A DNA stretch of 64,000 nt from Isochrysis galbana (taxonomy: Eukaryota; Haptophyta; Isochrysidales; Isochrysidaceae). Below, piece by piece: positions 44,154 through 52,923 of this stretch. Position numbers and translations under genes: made by a program. How positions within the stretch are numbered: the stretch's first letter is position 1; each line of letters begins with the position of its first letter. The stretch spans positions 991,582 through 1,055,581 of the forward strand of contig CM030941.1 of NCBI GenBank assembly GCA_018136815.1. The letters are read 5' to 3'. Below the pieces are notes generated by a model. It was not told the origin of the DNA, searched no databases, and saw only the letters and a list, made by a program, of their open reading frames with translations.

Positions 44154-44245
44154 CAACTAAGTTTATACTTAGTTCGCCCATGGGGGGGCACGAGCCCCCT
44201 CCCCTCTCCACTCCTCCCCTGCCATGGGGGAGGAACCACCCATGG
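44154..44245 (+). repeat. Terminal-hairpin end of a dispersed element
   Basis: It starts with AACTAAGTTTATACTTAGTT (8-bp stem, 4-nt loop), then CGCCCATGGGGGGGCACGAG, and is the reverse complement of 11633-11725. Confidence 0.75.
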
Positions 44246-44530
44246 CGGCGGAGACGGAGGTGGCGGCGAGAGCGGCGGCGGCGAGGGCGGCGGTGGCGAG
44301 GGTGGCGGCGGAGAGGGAGGCGGCGGCGAGGGAGGAGGCGGCGACGGGGGAGGCGGCGACGGAGGCGGTGGCGAGGGCGGCGGTGGCGAGGGTGGTGGCG
44401 GAGAGGGAGGAGGCGGCGATGGGGGAGGCGGCGATGGCGGCGGTGGAGACGGAGACGGGGGCGGTGGAGAGGGGGGAGGCGGAGAGGGGGGAGGCGGTGA
44501 GGGCGGTGGCGGCGAGGGCGGCAGTCGAAC
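44240..44530. repeat. SPPPP-type minisatellite, reverse orientation
   Basis: On the minus strand one frame is an almost perfect SPPPP array of about 20 units; on the plus strand it reads Gly/Glu/Asp. It is compositionally like 27802-28437. The minus frame is open from about 44755, but with no convincing signal peptide or gene structure. Confidence 0.75.
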
Positions 44531-44869
44531 GAAGCCAGCGAGCAGGAGCACGAGAGGAGAGGACGGATGACCGTACGGATGCGCGCCTAGTCGCCACCAT
44601 CGTGAGGAAGACGAGGGCGAGGAGAGAGCTGGAGGGTGAGCGAGGAGGGAGGAGGGAGGCAGGCAGTAGGAGCCTTCTCTCTCTGGTAGGTCGATGCGAG
44701 GAGGGGAAGAGAGGGGGGAGGGGACCCGGGGGGGGGAGGAGGGGAGAGAGACCAAAAGACATACCAGTTGTTTACGTTAGTGTTCTCGCCATATACGGTA
44801 ATAATTCCCCGGTCCCAGGGGGGTGTCCCCATGGTTCCCGACCTCCCTCCGCGCCCGGAGTTCCCCGCG

Positions 44870-45436
44870 GAAAGAGTGAACGCACGGCGTGCACCTTCCT
44901 GGAAATTGCTATGCGCACGCACGGCGCCCCCGCGGGGGGGGGCCGATGCACATCGCGCCGTGCCCACGCACGGCGTGCACATGTGATTGCAAGTCATCAC
45001 ATGTGCTGCGTAAAGAAACATCTCTTATACGGCTAGTTTACGTAGCTGTGGGCCTTAGGGGGTACGCAGAGTGAAAAAGTTGACATGCGCACGCACGGCG
45101 TCTCCGCGGGGGACCGATGCACGTCGCGCCGTGCCCATGCACGGCGTGCACGATGTGATTGCAAGTCATCACAAGTGCTCCGTGTGAAATATCTCTTAAA
45201 TTGAGTGTTCATGTAGTTGTCGGCCTTAGATAATAATAACATCTGAATATTCGGGCTACTCACGCTAGCTATACAGTCCACGTAGGGCACGGCGTGCACG
45301 ATGTGATTGCAAGTCATCACAAGTGCTCCGTGTGAAATATCTCTTAAATTGAGTGTTCATGTAGTTGTCGGCCTTAGATAATAATAACATCTGAATATTC
45401 GGGCTACTCACGCTAGCTATACAGTCCACGTACTCA
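44870..45436. repeat. Tandem array of a ~145-bp unit
   Basis: Two adjacent units (about 45142-45286 and 45289-45433) are almost identical over about 145 bp, from GCACGGCGTGCACGATGTG to CTATACAGTCCACGTA. More diverged units precede them (about 44870-45060), and related pieces lie at 37490-37580 and 37800-37910. Each unit contains a decayed match to the introner-like ATCTGAATATTCGGGCTAC end. Confidence 0.85.
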
Positions 45437-45964
45437 CGGTCAGCGTTTTCTTCCATAAACACCCTTACCTCCATACTCTCACCGACGAGAGTCTCGTTGT
45501 AGTGTCGAAAAGTCGCAAGGCACCGCCACAAGAACGACCATAAGATTCATCGTAACAGCACCGTAAGATTGAGGTATGAACAGAGACAGAGTACGAGGTG
45601 ACTGCCAGCGAAATGGGACAGGCACCCTTGACAGCTTACGGGGGGGAATAGCGCCTGGGGGCTCGAGGACAGCCCCCCGATAGCTCTCGGCGCCCGTCGT
45701 TTTCCCCCAATAGCTATCGGCGCCCGTCGTTTCCCCCCCAATAGCTATCGGGGGCCGCCTTTCGCCCCCGATAGCTATTGGGGGCCGACCTTAAAACGCG
45801 ATAGCTCCCCGGGGGACGTAAAATCTCCCAACAGCTCTCGGGGGATTCTCTCGGTCCCCCGATAGCTCTCGGTGGGGCTGTTGGCGATCGGGAGAAAATT
45901 TCCCCCCGATAGCTCCTGGGGGCCCCCGAGAGCTCCTGGGGGGCGTTGGCTCCTGGGGGGTAAC
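45437..45964 (-). repeat. Second copy of the palindrome-studded LTR (solo LTR)
   Basis: It is nearly identical to 32496-33043 in the same orientation, but with no gag next to it, so it is probably a solo LTR. It ends at the same AACGCTG boundary, beyond which the two loci diverge. Confidence 0.8.
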
Positions 45965-46029
45965 ATATACAACTGTGGACATTCGATCGCTCAATTCGAC
46001 TGATGTCCCACAATTGACGGAACGACACC

Positions 46030-46165
46030 TTGACCCACTCTCTCACTGGCAGGCTTGCCTGCCTTGCGCGTCCTAGCCAGTCGTGGTCAGCCCATCGCTC
46101 CAACCCCCCCTCCCCCCCTGTTTGACAGGCAGACAGGTGCAGCGTGGGGGCCCCAGTGTCAGAGC
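46030..46165 (-). repeat. Other part of the element seen at 11465-11605
   Basis: Reverse complement of 11465-11605 with moderate divergence. It is separated from its partner end at 44154 by about 1.8 kb of inserted repeats. Confidence 0.7.
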
Positions 46166-46230
46166 AAGGCTGACCTCGACTCTTGGAGATAGATTGCCTG
46201 CGAGGGCGCGCCGGCAGCTAGCGCACTTCG
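46166..46230 (-). pseudogene. Fragment of a gypsy gag start
   Basis: On the minus strand it encodes RSALAAGAPSQAI, matching codons near 15217-15260 of the intact gag. About 60 bp, isolated. Confidence 0.7.
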
Positions 46231-46299
46231 CGTCTGATGCGGTAGATGGTGGTGTCGTCGTCTCGGCCGATTGCGGTCGCTCCGCCGGTGCCGTGGGCA

Positions 46300-46575
46300 C
46301 GGGTGTGTGAGCACGCGGCGGCGCACGGCGACTGGCGGCTGTTGGAGTGGGCGGTGGCGCACGGCGGCCATGGATCGATCGGGCCGAGGTGACGAGCGCA
46401 ACGGCGCGCCTGGACCGTCTGGACCGGAGGGAGGTGCTCGAGTGGCTGCACGAGCACTTCGCTCTTGGACACGACGATTGCGCAGAGGGTTGCGCTCAAG
46501 TACGACCACGTGCCGCTGCTCGAGTGGCTGATGGTCACGTTCGGCCTGGCGAGCGGCGGCGCGCTCCATGGCAAC
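46300..46575 (+). pseudogene. Ankyrin-like gene fragment with disruptions
   Basis: The plus-strand pieces AAAHGDWRLLEWAVAHGG and, in another frame, LDRREVLEWLHEHF and VPLLEWLMV resemble the long-helix ankyrin repeats common in protists (HLEVLEWA type). An in-frame TGA and frame changes prevent one reading. It is most likely a relic. Confidence 0.4.
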
Positions 46576-47285
46576 TGACTATAAAGTTAGTTCAGGTGTT
46601 AGCCTAGAATCTTTAGATGTTTTTTTTGCAGCTCTTCGCGTCGTGCTTGTACAATGCCACAGACACACGGTGATCGCACGAGGGCCAACCTCAAGAGTGC
46701 GTGCACCATGTGCACGAAAATGCCAAGGGCCAAGGGGCAGGAAGCGTCGCCATCCATCTCTCACGATCACTCTTACACATAGCAAGGTCCACGCTTGCAG
46801 AGAACTTTAGATGTGACGTGCAGCCATGACTTTGCCTCACCGAGGGTTTCCATCATAGCGGAGCAGTCGGTTCTAGGGCCCATCCAATTCAGCCTAAATG
46901 ACTGATGCAAGGCCGAGTGATTCCACATGGACAATTCTCAGTGATCATCACGTACGGACAGCTAGCAGTATTTTTGATCGTTGTTTCAGACTCGCCATTT
47001 GCTACGAGTCCTTTCACATATAGCTCCAAGCGATGAGGCTATCAGTGAAGGTCCCACTCGCGTCCACATGAGACCGAGATTTTGCGTCGTCGCCCACATG
47101 TTCAGCAGGACAACATGAGAAAGCGTGCGGCCCGAAAGCGGAAGATGCCCTTAGCGAGCTTGGCAAGCGTCGTCATGTGCGCCTCAACGACATCGCTCAC
47201 CGCCCCATCCCGTATCTCCAAGATCTCGGAGAGAAAGGAGGCCGACCACGAAAAAGCATCCCCAACCTCCTCTTTCCCAATGCAA
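46576..47285. other. Gene-free stretch with one introner-like end
   Basis: 46594-46631 carries AGGTGTTAGCCTAGAATC, TTTAGATG, a T8 run and GCAG, the 3' half of the introner-like repeat. Otherwise nothing is supported. Confidence 0.5.
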
Positions 47286-49911
47286 TCAGCCTTCAATTTT
47301 AATGCCGCGAGCCCGGCACGCCTCTTCTAAGACTTGCTTTCCCTCGGGCGTCGTATCATTCTTGCCGGTGATTCGGATCGTCTTGAGATTGGGTAAGTGG
47401 TGGGGTGTGCGGCGCAGAAGCTCTGCGATGCAACGAAGACCCTCGTCGCCAATTTGATTGTTGAAGAAGTTCAGGAATTTGAGGCGTGGTAACGTGGAGG
47501 GGCCGATGTTCTCGCAAAAAGAGGCGACACCCTTCGGACCAATGGGGTTCGTCGCGAGCGAGAAGTGTTCAAGGCGGTCGCACAACGAGAACCAGGCCGA
47601 CGCAAAAGCTCCCACCTGATGATGACGAGCCGAGGAGATGCTGGGTGAATTCGTAGATCCACACCACAAGTGGCATCTCCCAGTACCAGGCCTCGCACGG
47701 CCAAGTGAATGGCTACTACTCATGAGTGTCTCACCTCATTCGGTCCCCACTCGCAGCTTGAGTAGATCAGTCGCGATGCACCGATGATCATGCACTGCAC
47801 AGTCTTCTTGTAGAGTGAAAGCACGAGGCCGTGGTCCGTACCGTCCGTGAATCGCTTGGACTCAAGAAGGTGTTCAAGCGCAGCGGGAGTGAGAGGCACG
47901 CCGCGCTCGAAGAGAGTGTCAACACCGATGCCAACATCAACAAGCTGTAGCATTGGGGGAGCAAGGCGTTGGTGGAGGACGATCCATTGCACATTGAGCA
48001 CATGTTAAGTAGGGAAACGAAAACGCCGTGTCAAAGAATCGCTCGAAAACTCCTAGAGAAAGAATCGCTAGATGTACGCACCTGTGGCCATCCTGACGAC
48101 GTGATCGCCTTACCGATCGCAGACACGTGATACTCAAATGTCGGCCATCCTCGTTCATGATAAGGAGTGGGCCGAGGTGAATTCTGTTGAGGATCGCCCG
48201 TTACGAAGAAGCACGTTGTCAGTTGGTGAGCGTACCACAACTGGAGGCGATAGGGGAACGGGAAATGCTCAGGTAGTGCCGCATGGTACGGCTTCGCGGG
48301 TGGGGCAGCATTGCGGCACCCTGAGCGTGCTCCCGCCGTGCACCTGCATCCGGGCTAGAGCTGCGCGCAAGGCCTCGTGTTGAGGCTCCGTCATGGGCGT
48401 CTGCCCCTCCGTCCTTGGTGGCTGATAAAGAGAGCAGTAATCGAAAAACACGGCCACGCGAGGCGGCAGCGTCTGCCACGTGTACGGCCCCTTGGAGACC
48501 TGGCGTTCGGGGTGTGGGGGTGGGGGTGGGGGTGGGGGGGGGCATCTGGGTGCACCCCTTGTCGTCGAAGGCGAGTGATGAAGATGGCAGGCCTCGTTGC
48601 CTACCTGGAAGGTTTGCGCAGTCGTAATAGCATTGGCAAGCAGCACCAACGTCCTACCCTCTGGGTCGGGGTGGGCGGCACTTTCCCACGAATGGGACAC
48701 AGCGAGCACTGCCATAGGAAAACCTGCATTCCTAGGACCGCGTGGAAGCGCCTTGACCTCTTCAGCAGTGTAGAATGCGTTGGGCTCAAGCTCTTCTAGT
48801 TCCTGGCGCCGCGGAAGCACAAGCTCATGCCTGCGTTCTGAGGAGGCTGTTGCGCGGAGCTGTGACGCACGCGAGATGATCCAGTCAGAACGCAGCAGCC
48901 GAACCGGAGGCACGAGTCGGAGTCCGGGTTGTGCCGACAGCTCTTCATAGATAGTCTCTGGGTCCGCATACATTGTCGGGGAATCGGGCAGCGGCTCCCA
49001 TCTGTGTGTAGAGAAGTAGTGGTGAGCCACCACACGCACAGGTCCTGTCGGCAAGGCGATGCAATGGGGTGTGCTAGCACGCACTTCGCACAGCAGGCCG
49101 TGGCGACTCTGTCGATGACAGTGGAAATCGCGGCTTGGGCAGCCGCGAGCGCTACTTGCGCTTGAGCAGCAGCGGCCGCTTCCGCAGCTGCAGCCACTCG
49201 AGCTGCAGCCTCGGCAGCAGCGCGAGCTCGAGCGGCGTTGGCAACTTGTGCTGCGCGTTCTGAAGCCTCAGCCGAAGCTGCCTGCACGGCCGCCATGCGT
49301 GCCGCTTCTTGCTCATGAGCAGTGGCTGCGTTCTTAGCGGCTGGCAGCACTTGCCCAAGGCATCTGGGGGAGAGAAGGAGAGCGATCATGAACACAAGAA
49401 CGGCATGAGGGGGGGGGAGGAAGGGGAAGGCGGCGCACTTCAGGCATCCGAGGCAGAAAGATGGTGGTCGAGCAACGTAGTGGAGCGGCACCCCAAAGTC
49501 GACGAGCGTCGAGAGCTCCGCCCTCAGTCGGTGTGCATGGAGGGGTTTCATGCCCAAGTTTGTCAAAGCTGTCTCATCGGACTGGGCGAGAGCGGCTCCC
49601 GTGACGCCCGCGGTGCGGAAGGGCCCGGCGTAGGCGTCGAGCTCGAGCCATGAGAGCAAGTGCGACACCTCCTCCGTGCTCAGCGTGCCGAGCGGCCGGC
49701 GCGAGCCCCTGATGCCTGTGGCTCCACTTGTGCGCGCTGACGAACCGTTTGCTTCGCTGCCGCCGCGGCTCGAGGTCTCTCCAGTGTGCGCGGCGGCGTT
49801 GTTGGCGAAGGCGGTTGCTCTGGCTAGCCTGGTCCTCGTGAGCTGGAGAAGCTCCATCGCTGCTGCCGCCTCCCTCTCTGCTGAGCCTAGCTTGGAGGAG
49901 GAGGCGTCCAT
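47286..49911 (-). CDS. SAM-helical-HRWE domain-LRR protein (7 exons, 679 aa)
   Basis: Exons: 49439-49911, 49156-49363, 48605-49108, 48344-48499, 48082-48240, 47735-47944, 47286-47615. All introns are GT-AG (45-137 nt), the sum is 2040 nt, and frame is kept. Residues of about 76-137 form a SAM domain (STEEVSHLLSWLELDAYAGP, LTNLGMKPLHAHRLRAEL). Residues 160-227 are an Ala-rich helix. Residues of about 240-540 carry, in order, HHYFSTHRWEPL, VSHSWESAAHPDPEG, VAVFFDYCSLYQPPRTEG, YERGWPTFE-like HERGWPTFEYHVSAI and FTDGTDHGLVLSLYKK. I recognise this set from many protist proteins of unknown function; its HRWE...DY.S..Q...RGW..FE order is faintly TIR/HET-like. The C-terminus (about 560-679) has leucine-rich repeats (LEHFSLATNPIGPKGV, LKFLNFFNNQIGDEGL). 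The 47-nt intron 49109-49155 is the least certain join. Confidence 0.75.
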
Positions 49912-50171
49912 TTGGGGTGGGCGCAGATGGGCGCGCGGGGCGGGGCGGGGCGGGGAAGGGGGGGGGGGGGGAAGAGGTCGGGAGGGTTAGCTGGGCCAGG
50001 AAGAGGGGGGGGGGGGGGGAGGGGGGGGAGAAAACAGTAGAATAATAGTGGTGGGTGGCGTAGTGGATGGCCGTGTGGCGGCGGCCGTGGAAGAGAGCGG
50101 GAGAGTTGATGAAAGAGCGGATGGAGCACAGAGAAGAGAGAGGAGGAGGGGGAGGGAGGGAGGGAGGGAGG

Positions 50172-50224
<53 letters not shown>

Positions 50225-50889
50225 CAGACAGAGAGACCTGGTGGGGGGGGGGGGAAGCAGGTGGTAGAGGGAGAGAGGGAAAGAGAGTGCAGAGAGAAGA
50301 AGAAGAAAGGGACCTTGCCAAGTTGGCCCAAATTGTAAGATGAAAAACCACACGAGCATGTGAGGAGAGAGAGAGGGAAGCGGAGAGGAAAGACAGTATC
50401 CGTTTAAGTGAAAGAAGGAGTGTGCGGTGCGTCGATGTGTCCAATCGACACACTCTCTCTCTCTGCTCATCACACAGCGAGGCGGGGAAGATGGGAGGGA
50501 CAGGGAGATACAAGTCCGTGATTTAAAAAAAAATCGGAGGGGGTCGCTTCTGGGGGGGACGATTTTAGGGGATCGTTTTCGGCTCGGAAGGGTGGCCGTA
50601 ATTTTCAGGGGGTGATTATTTGGTTCGCGAAAAGGGAAGGGAGGGGGGGGGGGGGCATCGCGCGCGAAGCGCGCGAAGCGCTCTGGGCCGGGTACTGGGT
50701 ACTGTTGTACTGGTCGCCAGGCAGACAGGAGCCTACTGCCTACTGAGGCCTGAGGCCGCGTTGCGGGCCGGAGGGCCTCCGTGGAGGGGACGGCGTTGGC
50801 GAGGCAGAGGAGGCTGAGACTAAACCTCAGCCTCGTCTGCCCTTCTGCCCTAGAGCGGCCTCCCAAGGCCCCTGGCAAGCCCCGGCAGG
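49912..50889. repeat. Low-complexity purine-rich region
   Basis: It holds G homopolymers (about 49958-49972, 50008-50030), GGGA then GA repeats (about 50140-50222) and more G-runs (about 50242-50252, 50644-50655). Long antisense frames across it are artefacts. The start region just right of 49911 must contain the promoter of the SAM-LRR gene, but no element is recognisable. Confidence 0.75.
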
Positions 50890-51745
50890 CAGCACAGGGC
50901 GTATGGGTATGGGTTCACGGTTCACGTTGACACGCCCTCGAGGGCCCATTACAGTAGCTTGTAGCTTGGGCAAGGTGTTAACCCATCTGGCCTCTTGCAA
51001 GTGTTGACGCAGGGCACAACAAGTGTCGACACGGTGTTGACGCACTTCCACTTGTCACTGTTGCGGTTGCTGGTTGCTGATTTTGCTTGCTTTAGCGGGC
51101 AGCGCGGCAGCGCGCGCGAGGGAATGCGCGGTCAAATGAAAAATGCCTATCGGGACACGCGCGGCCCCGCGCAGGTGGAACGCGCAGGCGACGCGCAGCG
51201 CGCAGCGTGAGCGTCGGCCGGTCGGTCGCGCGCAGCGAGTGCGAGTGCGGCGAGCAGCCGGTCCACGCCCGCGAAGGCGGCGGCGGGCACGCGGCACCAC
51301 CGGCGCACCTCCGACCGCCGCCGCTGCCTCCCCACGCAGTAGGCGGCCCGCGCGTGCACAAGGAGTAGCACGGTCCCATCGTGCGCGGGCGCGCCGGCGC
51401 GCCGCCCGTGTAGCGGCAGCAGCGCGACGCGCGCAGCAGCAGGTGGAGCCGCGCAAGCTCCGAGTCGGCCGTGGTGCCCGCGCCGAAGAGCAACTCCCCA
51501 CTTGCCGCTTGGCCGTGCAGCTCCTCGTGCGCGCGCACGCGCGGGACGTAGCATTCAGTGGGTGCGTGAGTGCGTGGGTGCGTGGGTGCACAGTCGTACA
51601 CAGCACCGGCAGTGTGGTGTTAACCCGCTGCTGGTACCAACACCTGCAGATTGAGGTGTAACGCATGTGCCACACCTAGCCAATGGAGGTGTTAACGCAA
51701 AGTGGGTCAACACCGGGTAAACGTGAACCCATACACCCTGAGGCA
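50890..51745. repeat. Inverted-repeat-bounded element with GTGTTGAC/GTGTTAAC words
   Basis: The left end (GTATGGGTTCACGGTTCACG, about 50903-50925) and the right end (51709-51740, reverse complement) are imperfect inverted repeats. Inside each end GGTGTTGACGC/GGTGTTAACGC-type words recur several times (50930-51050 and 51605-51715). The centre is very GC-rich, with a minus-strand frame of no recognised family. Confidence 0.5.
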
Positions 51746-51787
51746 GCAGGTGCCTGGGTGAGAGCAGGCAGGCGCGCGCGCATCGTG

Positions 51788-52006
51788 CACCTAGATGGGA
51801 AATACGTATTTACCGTATTTGGCCAGAGACCAAATACAGAATACATATACATATGTATTTGGCTGTATTTGAAGCGTGTCCTGGGTTGTAGGTCTCGAAT
51901 GTATTTGAAATGTATTTGGCCGGAGGCCAAATACATATGTATTTGGCTGTATTTGCGTATTTCGTATTTGCAGGCCCCTGCTGCACCGTATTTCCCATCT
52001 AGGATC
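51788..52006. repeat. Word-repeat element, word GTATTTG
   Basis: Bounded by CTAGATGGGAAATACG (51791-51806) and its exact complement CGTATTTCCCATCTAG at the other end. Inside, GTATTTG/CAAATAC occurs about a dozen times, often as GTATTTGGC or GGCCAAATAC. Confidence 0.8.
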
Positions 52007-52254
52007 GTGCATCGTGCGCACGTGCGCCGCATCGTGTGCGGGGACGACGGCGGTGTTGCGCGCAGCGAGCGCGGAGCGAGAGGCGCGGTCGGGGGTGGGG
52101 TTGGGCTGCAAGGACATGGAGGTGGCAGGGAGAGAGAGAGGGCAGAGCTCAGAGGAGGGGGGGGGCAGAGGGGCAGACAAAGGGGCCCTGGCGGCAGGGC
52201 GACGGGGCGACAGACGACGGGGCGATAGCCGAAGGACCCCTTTTATTTTTGATT

Positions 52255-52380
52255 TATGGTGTCCTCCCCCCGGTACTGTTTTTCGGACTGTTTCTCACTG
52301 TTTTTGTACAAAGGCCAAAAACAGACTGTTTTTACTGTTTTTGGAGCCCCCTCCACTGTTTTTCCTTTTTCCCATCTAGG
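52255..52380. repeat. Word-repeat element, word ACTGTTTTT
   Basis: ACTGTTT(TT) occurs six or more times around GTACAAAGGCCAAAAACAG. The element ends ACTGTTTTTCC and a CCCATCTAGGA terminus like that of 51788-52006. Confidence 0.75.
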
Positions 52381-52923
52381 ACATAGCAGACACATAGACA
52401 AACAAAAAGGAAACACGAAACAGCCGATAGCCCGATGGCGCAGAAGGGAGTGTAGGACTAGACGATCGGGGATCGGGGCTTCACGCCGCCTGTCACCGGA
52501 AGCCCCGTACACCGAGCCCCTAAGTACCTAAGTAGAGCATGAGGGGACTACGAGTCGACGAGCCGCAAGGCAAGTGGAGGGAGTGATAAGTGATAAGTGA
52601 TAAGTTATGATAAGGGATGCGGGCGTGGCTGCAGACTAGACGTGCAAGGTCGCGCGCGCGGTGAGATGATTAAGAAGTTTTTTATGGCTGTCTAGATGGG
52701 TTTGGAAAATCAGGACATCGTCTCTTTATACTTTTAGAGACCTCTACTCCTACTCGAACACTCGAACCGTGGGAGAGAAGGTCATTGTTTTGTAGACTAC
52801 GGGAAGAGTACACATGATTGAGTGTGTCTGCCCTCGCCTCGTCGACGGTCCGCCGCTCGGCGCGCGGCAGTGGGTGGCCGCTGGGCTCTCGTTCGCTCTC
52901 CTGCGCGCCCAGTACGAGGCTGG

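Noticed and set aside
43976-44755. 260-codon Pro-rich minus frame as a cell-wall glycoprotein gene
   Set aside because: Open only because of the SPPPP minisatellite; it runs into a dispersed element end and no signal peptide is convincing. Kept as a repeat.
49574-50878. 434-codon minus frame
   Set aside because: It crosses the real first exon of the SAM-LRR gene in another frame and long GA/G repeats; composition artefact.
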